The position numbers and the translations under genes were made by a program. Shown in pieces: positions 14,891 through 21,790 of a stretch of 22,169 nt of DNA. Origin of the DNA: Candidatus Omnitrophota bacterium (GTDB taxonomy: Bacteria > Omnitrophota > Gorgyraeia > Aquiviventales > Aquiviventaceae). The notes below the pieces were generated by a model, which did no database searches, was not told the origin of the DNA, and saw only the letters and a program-made list of their open reading frames with translations. The DNA is taken from contig JACQHS010000087.1 in the NCBI GenBank assembly GCA_016198915.1, positions 1 through 22,169 on the forward strand, given 5' to 3'. The stretch's first letter is position 1, and every line of letters begins with the position of its first letter.

Positions 14891-17167
14891 ATGTGGTCGA
14901 GTCTGCGGTTTCGGCTGATGCTCCTCGTGCTGCTGGCCGTCGTGCCGGCGCTGTGGTTTTTGTTTTCCACGACCTCCTGGTACCGGCAGCTGATGATGAC
15001 GGGGATTCAGTCAGAGCTGCTTCGATGGACCCGGCTGGCCGCCGTCGATCATGCCCAGATGCTGGACGGGGCTGGGCAGCTCTTGGCGACACTGGCCGAG
15101 CTGCCGGAAATTCAACGCCGCGATCCCGCTACATGCCGGCCGCTGCTTGAGCGGCTGCTGAAGGACCGCCCGTTTTATCTCAATCTCGGCGTGGTCGGGA
15201 CGGACGGCCAGACCATCTGCAGCGCGCTTCCGGTGGCAAGCCCCGCCGAGGCCGCAATGCGCAGCAGTCTGGAGCGGGCGGTTCGCACGCGCGCGTTGAC
15301 CGTAAGCGAGTACGCGATCGACCGCGAGCGTGCCCGGGCGACGGTGACGGCCGCCTATCCCGTCGTGTCCGGCGATGAGGTCCAGGCGGCGGTGTTTACC
15401 GAGCTGGACATGAGCTGGCTCCACCAGCTTGCGGCTGAAACGGATCTGCCGAAGGGAACCGTGCTGATGGCGATGGACCGGCGGGGCGCGATCTTCGCCC
15501 GGTATCCTGACCCGGAGCGGTGGGTGGGCCGGTCGCTGTCCGTTGCGCCCATTGTGCAGACGATCCTGGCGCGCAAAGCCGGTGTGGCCCAGAGTTTCGA
15601 TATTGACGGCACCGAGCGGCTGTTTGGGTTCACGCTCTTGGAAAGCCCTGCAGCACCTGAGGCCTTCCTCAGCGTCGGCATTCCTCCATCCGTCGTGTTC
15701 TCGCGGCCCAACCAGATCTTCCGTCAGGGATTGCTCTGGTTAGGGGTCGCCAGCGTGCTGACGCTGGCGGCGGCATGGGTCGGCGGCAACGTCTTTGTCC
15801 TCCAGCGTGTGAAGGCGCTGGTGGGTGCCACCACGCGGTTGGCGGCAGGGGATCTGGAGGCGCGGACCGGATTGAAATATGGGGCGGGAGAGATCGACCA
15901 TTTGGCCCGCACGTTCGATGAGATGGCCGGCACCCTCCAACGGCGTGACGAACAGCTGCGCTCCGCCGCCGAGGCCCTGCGCAAGGCGCACGAGGAGCTA
16001 GAGATCCGCGTCCAAGAGCGGACCGCGGATTTGCGCATGGCGAACAAGCAGCTGGAAGACGTCTCGAAGTTGAAAGATGAATTCGTGTCCATCGTGAGCC
16101 ATGAATTGCGCACGCCGCTCGTCTCCGTCAAGGGGGCGCTGGACCTGGTGCTGGATGCGACGCTGGGCCCCATCAACGACGAGCAACATGAGTACCTGGA
16201 CATCGTCCAGGGCAACGTCAATCGCCTCTCCGAGCTCATCACGACGATCCTCGATGTCTCGAAGATTGAATCCGGACGCTTGAGCCTCGTGCGCCAGCGC
16301 ATGGATGTGCCTCGGCTCATTGAGGCCTCATTGAAGAGTTACAAGGGGTTGTCAGGCAGCCGGACGTTCACGGCCGAACTCGCCCAGGTCCCAGCGGTCT
16401 TCGCGGATCCGAACCGCATTCTTCAAGTGGTGAGCAACCTCATCACCAACGCGGTGAAGTTTACCCCGGAGCAGGGCACGATCACGGTGGCGGTCGCACC
16501 CCAGGATGGGATGGTCGCCGTCTCAGTCCAGGATACCGGAGTGGGGATTGCTGAGGGCGACCTGCCGAAGCTGTTCCAGAGGTTTTCTCAGGTCGGTGAG
16601 AAAGAAGCGAAACGCAAAGGCACCGGTTTGGGCCTTGTCTTGTGCAAACAACTGGTCGAGCTGCATCGCGGAACCATTACCGTTTCCTCGGAACTCGGGA
16701 AGGGCACCCGGTTTACGTTTACGCTGCCGCCCTATACGACGCCGTTTGTCCTCCAGGAAAGCCTTGAGGAACTGCTTGAGGCGGCCAAGCGGACCCAGCA
16801 GGACGCGGTCGCGGTGATCGCGCTTGACGGTCAATCGCTTGCCGAAGGGCTTGCGGAGGCGTCGGCCGTGGCACCACCCGACCGCTTGGAGCATCTGGCT
16901 GCATCGCTGCGCAAGCAGCTCCTGGAGGATGAGGTGGTCCTCAGTGTGGAGCCGCAGTGGCTCGCGGTGTTGAGCATTACGGATCCCAACGACGCGCATG
17001 TCGTCATGCGGCGGCTGCGGATCGCCCTCGAGCGGGTCATCACGCCGCCGGGGGCATCGGCGTCCGTGTCCATGGGGATGGCGGTCTATCCCGCCGACGG
17101 CCGCGACATCCAGGAACTGTTTTCGCAGGCAGCCCGGTCGGTGGCTGCGGAAAGGAGGTCTTCATGA
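14891..17167 (+). CDS. Cache-type sensor histidine kinase with C-terminal GGDEF-like remnant (kinase 2)
   Basis: The 758-residue protein has TM1 (about 8-27), a Cache/PDC-like extracytoplasmic sensor (30-275) with NLGVVGTDGQTIC and MAMDRRGAIFARYPDPERWVG, TM2 (280-303), HAMP (304-355), a coiled coil (345-395), HisKA with H404 in SIVSHELRTPL, and HATPase with NLITNAVKFTP (N520), DTGVGI (548-553) and GTGLGL (577-582). About 140 extra residues follow, ending LAVLSITDPNDAHVVMRRL (691-709) and ASVSMGMAVYPADGRDIQEL (724-742). The SxSxGxAxYPxDG motif is the usual end of GGDEF domains, but no GGDEF motif is present. It should sense an external small molecule. No response regulator gene follows; instead a 22-codon ORF starts at its stop codon. 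Confidence 0.94.
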   Translation: MWSSLRFRLMLLVLLAVVPALWFLFSTTSWYRQLMMTGIQSELLRWTRLAAVDHAQMLDGAGQLLATLAELPEIQRRDPATCRPLLERLLKDRPFYLNLGVVGTDGQTICSALPVASPAEAAMRSSLERAVRTRALTVSEYAIDRERARATVTAAYPVVSGDEVQAAVFTELDMSWLHQLAAETDLPKGTVLMAMDRRGAIFARYPDPERWVGRSLSVAPIVQTILARKAGVAQSFDIDGTERLFGFTLLESPAAPEAFLSVGIPPSVVFSRPNQIFRQGLLWLGVASVLTLAAAWVGGNVFVLQRVKALVGATTRLAAGDLEARTGLKYGAGEIDHLARTFDEMAGTLQRRDEQLRSAAEALRKAHEELEIRVQERTADLRMANKQLEDVSKLKDEFVSIVSHELRTPLVSVKGALDLVLDATLGPINDEQHEYLDIVQGNVNRLSELITTILDVSKIESGRLSLVRQRMDVPRLIEASLKSYKGLSGSRTFTAELAQVPAVFADPNRILQVVSNLITNAVKFTPEQGTITVAVAPQDGMVAVSVQDTGVGIAEGDLPKLFQRFSQVGEKEAKRKGTGLGLVLCKQLVELHRGTITVSSELGKGTRFTFTLPPYTTPFVLQESLEELLEAAKRTQQDAVAVIALDGQSLAEGLAEASAVAPPDRLEHLAASLRKQLLEDEVVLSVEPQWLAVLSITDPNDAHVVMRRLRIALERVITPPGASASVSMGMAVYPADGRDIQELFSQAARSVAAERRSS
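17151..17158 (+). promoter_or_regulatory. Strong ribosome binding site for the 22-codon ORF
   Basis: AAAGGAGG at 17151-17158 lies inside the last codons of kinase 2, 5 nt before the ATG at 17164. It is among the best ribosome binding sites in the window, yet it serves only a very short reading frame. Confidence 0.6.
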
Positions 17168-17232
17168 CACAACCGACTTCACCGCAAGGCTCAGTGACCC
17201 AACCTCTGCGAATTCCCCGTCACCGACAATAA
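17164..17232 (+). CDS. 22-residue mini-ORF coupled to kinase 2
   Basis: The ATG overlaps the kinase 2 stop codon (ATGA, 17164-17167) and is preceded by an ideal ribosome binding site. The product begins MTQPTSPQGS and ends PRHRQ at TAA 17230-17232. It has no hydrophobic segment or recognised motif. Three readings are possible: a real small protein; the translated stub of a lost receiver gene, since the receiver after kinase 1 starts in a similar way (AAAGGAG, then ATGAC, then an MTEAAS-type N-terminus); or a leader ORF coupling translation to the TMTC-like gene, whose start is only 9 nt further on. Confidence 0.45.
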   Translation: MTQPTSPQGSVTQPLRIPRHRQ

Positions 17233-17241
17233 CACCTGGCG

Positions 17242-18894
17242 ATGATCGAAGAGCAGAGGCGGGGACGCGGAATTACACGTCCGGTCTCCATCCTGCTGAT
17301 TCTCTTGGTCGGTCTCGCCGCGTATCACAACAGCTTCTCGGCGCCGTTCCTCTTCGATGACCTCGGCAACATTGTGGACAATCCCCATCTCCGTCACCTC
17401 GGCTCACTCCCAGACGTACTGTTCGGGGCTTCAGGGATCGGCGTCGCCGGCCGCCCCGTGGCTAATCTGTCGTTCGCGCTGAATTACGCGCTGAACCATT
17501 TGGATGTCTACGGCTACCACGTCGTGAATCTCGCCATCCATCTCGTGGCGGCCTGCGTGCTCTTTGGAATCGTGAGGCGGACGCTGCAGTCGGCGCGCCT
17601 GACGGCACGCTACGGCCGCGACGCGCCGGGGCTGGCGCTGGCGGCGGCCCTCCTTTGGACCGCCCACCCGCTGCTGACGGAGAGCGTGGTCTATCTCACG
17701 CAGCGGACTGAATTGCTCCTGGGGTTGTTCATGTTGTTGACCCTCTATAGCGTGATCCGCGGCGCCGCGTCCCGTGACGGGCGCGGTTGGTATGCGGCCG
17801 CCGTCGCCTTCTGTGCGTTGGGGATGGGCAGCAAGGAGGGCATGGTGGTGGCACCGCTGATCACGCTGCTCTATGACCGCATCTTTCTGGCCTCGTCGTT
17901 TCAGGAGATCGTTCGACGGCGCCGAGGCCTCTACGCGGGCCTTGCCCTGACGTGGCTGATCTTCGTCTCGTTGGCGGCCGGGTATCATCGCGGTGAAACC
18001 GCTGACCTGCTCTTGGGCACGCGCAACTCCTTGGAATATGTGCTGACCCAGTGCGCTGTCATCATCCAGTACCTGCGATTGGCTGTCTGGCCGCATCCGC
18101 TCGTGTTCGACTATGGTGACTGGCCGATCGCCGAGACGCTGACCGCTGTGCTGCCGCAGGTCCTGGCGGTCGCCGGGCTGCTGGCCGCAACGTGCTGGGC
18201 TCTTCGCCGCCGGCCGGCGCTTGGATTTTTGGGCGCGTGGTTCTTCCTCCTCCTGGCTCCCACGTCGAGCGTCTTTCCGATCCTGACGGAAATCGCGGCC
18301 GAACGCCGCATGTACCTCGCGCTGAGCGCGGTCATCGTCCTCGTGGTCCTTGCCGGATGGCACGGGCTTCGTCAGCTCAGGGCGACTGACCGGATGCGGG
18401 GCGACCTGGCGGCGGTGCTGACCGCGGCACTGACGGGGGGCCTCATCTGGGCGACCGTGCAGCGCAACGCCGCCTACGCAAGCCCGATCTCCATTTGGAG
18501 CGATGCGGTGGGCAAGCGTCCTCAGAACGCCCGGGCGCATAACTACCTTGGCGCAGCGCTCGCCGACCAGGGGCGGTTCGAAGAGGCGATCGTCCACTAT
18601 CAGGAAGCCATTCGGTTGAAGCCCGGCCACGCGTTCGCCCACAACAATCTCGGACTCGTCTTGTTCCAGCTGGGACGAGTCCCTGAGGCCTTGGCGCACT
18701 ATGACGCGGCCCTGCGCATCAACCCGGGCTACGCTGAAGCGCACAATAACTTGGGCGTCAGCCTGGTTCAGCAGGGGAAGCTGCTCGAGGCGATTGCGCA
18801 CTATGAAGTAGCCCTCCGACTCAGGCCGGACTCCCCACGCATCAAAGACAACCTCAGGCAGGCCCTTGGACGACTTACACTGGATGTGCGGTGA
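17242..18894 (+). CDS. TMTC-like multispanning membrane protein with TPR repeats
   Basis: The 550-residue protein has a basic N-terminus, about ten membrane helices up to residue 410, and three TPR repeats at about 429-531 (NARAHNYLGAALADQGRFEE, HAFAHNNLGLVLFQLGR and YAEAHNNLGVSLVQQGK). The first outside loop contains FLFDDLGNIVDNPHL with D39/D40, the acidic pair typical of GT-C fold glycosyltransferases of the TMTC / O-mannosyltransferase type. LLWTAHPLLTESVVYLTQR is also characteristic. By family it may transfer a sugar from a lipid-linked donor to exported proteins; bacterial members are mostly uncharacterised. It has no clear ribosome binding site and may depend on translation of the mini-ORF just upstream. 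Confidence 0.85.
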   Translation: MIEEQRRGRGITRPVSILLILLVGLAAYHNSFSAPFLFDDLGNIVDNPHLRHLGSLPDVLFGASGIGVAGRPVANLSFALNYALNHLDVYGYHVVNLAIHLVAACVLFGIVRRTLQSARLTARYGRDAPGLALAAALLWTAHPLLTESVVYLTQRTELLLGLFMLLTLYSVIRGAASRDGRGWYAAAVAFCALGMGSKEGMVVAPLITLLYDRIFLASSFQEIVRRRRGLYAGLALTWLIFVSLAAGYHRGETADLLLGTRNSLEYVLTQCAVIIQYLRLAVWPHPLVFDYGDWPIAETLTAVLPQVLAVAGLLAATCWALRRRPALGFLGAWFFLLLAPTSSVFPILTEIAAERRMYLALSAVIVLVVLAGWHGLRQLRATDRMRGDLAAVLTAALTGGLIWATVQRNAAYASPISIWSDAVGKRPQNARAHNYLGAALADQGRFEEAIVHYQEAIRLKPGHAFAHNNLGLVLFQLGRVPEALAHYDAALRINPGYAEAHNNLGVSLVQQGKLLEAIAHYEVALRLRPDSPRIKDNLRQALGRLTLDVR

Positions 18895-18930
18895 TCACAG
18901 CAGATCGTCTCTGTCCCAGGTTTTTCTGAA

Positions 18931-18948
18931 GATGACAAGAGTGTCATC
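18931..18948. promoter_or_regulatory. Perfect 7-bp inverted repeat, possible operator
   Basis: GATGACA (18931-18937) and TGTCATC (18942-18948) are perfect inverted repeats separated by 4 nt, in the 121-bp gap before the secreted protein gene. No U-tract follows, so it is more like an operator or small hairpin than a terminator. Confidence 0.3.
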
Positions 18949-19015
18949 TGGATTTCATCGAGCCGACAGGTGCGCCAGGCCATGCTTGAGGCAGGACACA
19001 ACAAAGGAGGGACAT

Positions 19016-19663
19016 ATGCGGCGACGCTGGTGGATGGTGATCGCAGCAGCCGGTCTGCTGGCCGTCTGGATCTTGCCTAGCGGGGTCTTGGCCCAAGCCG
19101 AAGGTGAGGAGGGTCAGACGGAGGAGCCGGCTGAGGATCTCGATGAGGAAGCGAGCACGCCAGCAGGAGTGCAGCGAGTCACCGAGCGCTTGGCGCAGGA
19201 GTTCAATGTGGAAGCCGACGTCGTCACCGGCCTGAGGGATGAGGGCTTGGGCTTCGGGGAGATCCATCACGCGCTGTCACTCGCGGAGCAATTGCCCGGC
19301 GGCGCGACCCAGGAGAACATCGATCAGATCATGAGCCTGCGCCAAGAAGGCATGGGCTGGGGCGAGATCGCCCACGAATACGACACCACGCTGGGCGAAG
19401 TGACCCGCCGTGGCGGTCCGGAGCCTGCGACAACCGAGCCAGGCTCAACTACCGAGCCCGGCACGACGGAGGCCCAGTCGCTCGTGCGACCGGGGCGGTC
19501 GTCAAGCTCGGGCTCAGAGGAACACGGCTGGGGCCGGGGCGGTGTCACGACGTCGGGGATTGAGCGTTCCGGTAGCGGAGGTGGTGGCGCGCTGCGCGGC
19601 TCAAGCTCAAGTGCCTCCCATGGCGGCGGTAAAAGCTCCAGCGCTCCTGGGCACAACCGCTAA
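19016..19663 (+). CDS. Secreted protein with duplicated LRxEGxGxGEI motif and Gly/Ser-rich tail
   Basis: The 215-residue protein starts at ATG 19016 behind AAAGGAGGG (19003-19011). It has a signal peptide with MRRRWWMV and a hydrophobic core, with cleavage near 26-28 (VLAQA). An acidic linker (29-48) follows. The core holds two copies of one motif 35 residues apart: LRDEGLGFGEIH (73-84) and LRQEGMGWGEIA (108-119). The last 75 residues are low complexity, rich in Thr, Ser, Gly and Pro, suggesting an extended surface or periplasmic tail. I recognise the motif only as one found in uncharacterised exported proteins. A longer in-frame reading from 18866 overlaps the TMTC-like gene and lacks the signal peptide position, so it is rejected. 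Confidence 0.82.
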   Translation: MRRRWWMVIAAAGLLAVWILPSGVLAQAEGEEGQTEEPAEDLDEEASTPAGVQRVTERLAQEFNVEADVVTGLRDEGLGFGEIHHALSLAEQLPGGATQENIDQIMSLRQEGMGWGEIAHEYDTTLGEVTRRGGPEPATTEPGSTTEPGTTEAQSLVRPGRSSSSGSEEHGWGRGGVTTSGIERSGSGGGGALRGSSSSASHGGGKSSSAPGHNR

Positions 19664-19669
19664 GCGGCC

Positions 19670-20053
19670 ATGAAACGCTGGATCACCGCAAGCCTGGTGA
19701 GTGCGAGCCTGGTAGCGGGTGGCTGTGCTGCGGGACGCAGCGACTTCATCCTGCTCAACCCCGGCACACACCCTGAACCGCTGGCCGAGAGCGCGCCGGT
19801 GCTGCTGACCGTCGGCGACCTCAACGGGCCGTACCAGGAGGTGGGCGTCATCCACGTCAGCGGCGTCAGCCGGGAAGGCTACGAGGGGTTGAGTGAGAAA
19901 ATGCGCGAGGAAGCGCGCCGCATGGGGGCTGATGCCATCATCTACGTCCGATATGGCACCGTTAACGCGTTCAGCATCATCCCCTTCTTCGTGGCGTTTC
20001 CATACGACGTCCTGACAGCCGAGGGCTTGGCGGTCCGCTCCAAGCGCCGCTGA
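19670..20053 (+). CDS. Predicted lipoprotein, YbjQ/DUF4156-like
   Basis: The 127-residue protein begins MKRWITASLVSASLVAGGC; the lipobox-like AGGC places the lipidated cysteine at C19. The middle part, YQEVGVIHVSGVS (55-67) followed by LSEKMREEARRMGADAIIYVRYG, resembles small exported proteins of the YbjQ/RcsF/DUF4156 kind, in which a VGxI strand is followed by a helix with a GADAII strand. Function is unknown. It lies 6 nt after the secreted repeat protein and shares its likely operon, so both may sit in the periplasm or outer membrane. A strong terminator follows. Confidence 0.8.
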   Translation: MKRWITASLVSASLVAGGCAAGRSDFILLNPGTHPEPLAESAPVLLTVGDLNGPYQEVGVIHVSGVSREGYEGLSEKMREEARRMGADAIIYVRYGTVNAFSIIPFFVAFPYDVLTAEGLAVRSKRR

Positions 20054-20082
20054 CTTCGTCCTGCTGGGCACACCGGGGAGAG

Positions 20083-20122
20083 CCACACACCCGCTCGAGC
20101 AAGAGCGGGTGTGTGGTTTTTT
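20083..20122 (+). terminator. Intrinsic terminator, 14-bp perfect stem
   Basis: The arms CCACACACCCGCTC (20083-20096) and GAGCGGGTGTGTGG (20103-20116) are perfectly complementary around a 6-nt loop and are followed directly by six T residues (20117-20122). It ends the lipoprotein transcription unit. Confidence 0.95.
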
Positions 20123-20125
20123 GTA

Positions 20126-20134
20126 TGCTAGAAT
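20126..20134 (+). promoter_or_regulatory. Extended -10 promoter for the pirin operon
   Basis: TGC followed by TAGAAT (20129-20134) is a near-consensus extended -10. The position of a -35 would fall within the terminator hairpin and does not match the consensus, as is common for extended -10 promoters. Transcription would start near 20141, leaving a 33-nt leader with the ribosome binding site AAGGAGGG (20160-20167). Confidence 0.55.
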
Positions 20135-20173
20135 AGCCGCAGGCGTCCCCAGTAGGACTAAGGAGGGTTCAGC

Positions 20174-21106
20174 ATGGATACGCGCACACCTGTCCGTCAG
20201 ATCAGAAAAGTGTGGAAGAGTATCCCGACGATGGAAGGGGCTGGGGTGCGCCTCAACCGCGTGTTCGGCTTCCATCAGGTGCCGCAGCTGGATCCGTTCC
20301 TCCTGCTGGACTGCTTTCATTCCGACAACCGCGACGACTACGTGAAGGGCTTTCCCTGGCACCCGCACCGCGGCATTGAGACCATTACCTATGTGCTGGA
20401 TGGCGATGTGGAGCACCAGGACAGCCTGGGCAATAAGGGCGTCATCCGGCCGGGCGACGTCCAGTGGATGACGGCCGGCAGCGGCATCATTCACCAGGAA
20501 ATGCCGCAGGGCAGTCCCAAGGGACGGATGTGGGGGTTCCAATTGTGGGCGAACCTGCCCCGGCGCGAGAAGATGATGGACCCCCGCTACCGCGAAGTGA
20601 CCGCCACGCAGATCCCGGCGGTCAAGACGGCCGAGGGGGCGACAGTGCGGATCATCTGCGGCACGCTGGGAGATGTGCAGGGGCCGGTGCGCGAGATCGT
20701 GACCGACCCGGAATACCTTGATGTGTCGCTGCCAGCGGGCAAATCGTTTTCACACGCGGTCAAGCCCGGCTACACCGTGTTCGCCTACGTCGTAGAAGGC
20801 GAGGGCTATTTTGATCCTGGGCGCAATCCGTTTGAGCGCGAGGCCGTTGGCGAGAGCTATTTCGACATGAAGCCGCCCTGCGCCTGCGGCGAGGGCGCCG
20901 TCGCCCTCTATGAGCCTGCCGGGGACACGGTGGTGGTGACGACCGGCAAGCAGCCGGTGCGGTTTCTGCTCGTGTCCGGCAAACCGCTGAAGGAGCCCGT
21001 CGCCTGGTACGGCCCGATCGTCATGAATACGCAAGAGGAGTTAAAGACCGCATTTGATGAGTTTCACGCGGGGACGTTCATCAAACACGGGGCGGAGGCG
21101 AGATAA
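20174..21106 (+). CDS. Pirin family protein (bicupin)
   Basis: The 310-residue product is of typical length. The N-terminal cupin carries the family metal ligands H63 and H65 (GFPWHPHRGIET), H107 and E109 (GSGIIHQEM), and the hallmark LLLDCFHSDN. The C-terminal cupin (about 190-290) starts with AGKSFSHAVKPGYTVFAYVVEGEGYF. Pirins are iron-binding cytosolic proteins; several bacterial members oxidise quercetin, and they are often found near DoxX genes in redox or oxidative-stress settings, as here. The start at ATG 20174 is set by AAGGAGGG. Confidence 0.96.
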   Translation: MDTRTPVRQIRKVWKSIPTMEGAGVRLNRVFGFHQVPQLDPFLLLDCFHSDNRDDYVKGFPWHPHRGIETITYVLDGDVEHQDSLGNKGVIRPGDVQWMTAGSGIIHQEMPQGSPKGRMWGFQLWANLPRREKMMDPRYREVTATQIPAVKTAEGATVRIICGTLGDVQGPVREIVTDPEYLDVSLPAGKSFSHAVKPGYTVFAYVVEGEGYFDPGRNPFEREAVGESYFDMKPPCACGEGAVALYEPAGDTVVVTTGKQPVRFLLVSGKPLKEPVAWYGPIVMNTQEELKTAFDEFHAGTFIKHGAEAR

Positions 21107-21109
21107 GCC

Positions 21110-21301
21110 ATGGATGCAGGACGATTGGAAGGGCTGATCCCGTTGGTGGGGGGCCTAGGCGCCTATCTGATCTACTACGGCGTCATCCCGGTGAAGAACC
21201 TTGATGAGCTGCGGCGCCGGTTTGGCACGGTGATTCAAATCGCCGCGCCCATCTGCGTCGCGTACGGCCTCCTGCGGCTCCTCGGCGTCGTCGGCAGGTA
21301 A
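21110..21301 (+). CDS. Small membrane protein between pirin and doxX
   Basis: The 63-residue protein has two hydrophobic helices (about 9-25 and 40-60) with a charged loop VKNLDELRRRFG between them. It lies 3 nt after the pirin stop and 16 nt before doxX, with a possible ribosome binding site GGAGG near 21094. It is not recognised; the spacing supports a real operon member. Confidence 0.7.
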   Translation: MDAGRLEGLIPLVGGLGAYLIYYGVIPVKNLDELRRRFGTVIQIAAPICVAYGLLRLLGVVGR

Positions 21302-21317
21302 ACAGAGGGAGGGTCAG

Positions 21318-21704
21318 ATGAACCAACTGGCGAAGTACACGGATCAAGCCTATGCGTTGCTGCGCATCGTCGCGGGGTTCATGTTCTCATTTCACGGCGC
21401 GCAGAAGATTCTTGGGTTCCTCAGCGAGTTTCAGCCGCCGGTGGGATCTCAAATCTGGTTCGGCGGGCTCATCGAGCTGATCGGCGGCCTGCTGATCATG
21501 GTGGGCTTCCAGACCCGCTGGGCGGCGTTTATCTGCAGCGGCGAGATGGCCGTGGCGTATTTCCAGTTTCACTGGAAGTTTCAGCTCGGTTCAGCGTTTT
21601 TCCCGGCGATCAACAAGGGCGAGCTGGCGGCCCTCTATTCGTTCGTGTTTCTCCTCATCGCGTGCCGCGGCGGGGTGCGATGGTGCCTGGATAAGAAAGG
21701 GTGA
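21318..21704 (+). CDS. DoxX family membrane protein
   Basis: The 128-residue protein has four predicted helices, with LLRIVAGFMFSFHGAQKILG (15-34), GGLIELIGGLLIMVGFQTRWAA (49-70), a glycine- and methionine-containing third helix with FQFHWKF, and LYSFVFLLIACRGGVRW at the end. DoxX proteins are inner-membrane subunits associated with thiol or quinone redox steps. The ribosome binding site GAGGGAGGG fits the ATG at 21318. Together with pirin it forms a plausible redox-stress operon. Confidence 0.93.
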   Translation: MNQLAKYTDQAYALLRIVAGFMFSFHGAQKILGFLSEFQPPVGSQIWFGGLIELIGGLLIMVGFQTRWAAFICSGEMAVAYFQFHWKFQLGSAFFPAINKGELAALYSFVFLLIACRGGVRWCLDKKG

Positions 21705-21714
21705 TAAAAATCAC
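21701..21714. promoter_or_regulatory. CRP/FNR-type palindrome
   Basis: GTGA-TAAAAA-TCAC is a perfect palindrome matching the core of CRP/FNR-family operators (GTGA-N6-TCAC; also close to TTGAT-N4-ATCAA). It overlaps the doxX stop and lies about 80 nt upstream of the predicted start of the CBM6 gene transcript, a position suitable for activation. The AT-rich tract 21715-21738 follows it. Confidence 0.35.
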
Positions 21715-21753
21715 TTAAGATTACTTAAATTGAATTTTTTTGCGAGAAGACCA

Positions 21754-21782
21754 TTGCCTCATGCGCTGGACGAGCGCACAAT
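21754..21782 (+). promoter_or_regulatory. Predicted promoter of the CBM6 gene, near-leaderless
   Basis: TTGCCT (21754-21759) and CACAAT (21777-21782) are 17 bp apart. Transcription would begin about 21789-21790, immediately before the ATG at 21791. A 6-bp inverted repeat, TGCGCT / AGCGCA (21762-21767 and 21773-21778), sits in the spacer and touches the -10, where a repressor could bind. Confidence 0.4.
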
Positions 21783-21790
21783 AGAGCAAA

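Noticed and set aside
17431..18801. Minus-strand open frame of 456 codons opposite the TMTC-like gene
   Set aside because: The plus strand has clear membrane helices and TPR repeats; the antisense is a basic, His/Gln-rich shadow.
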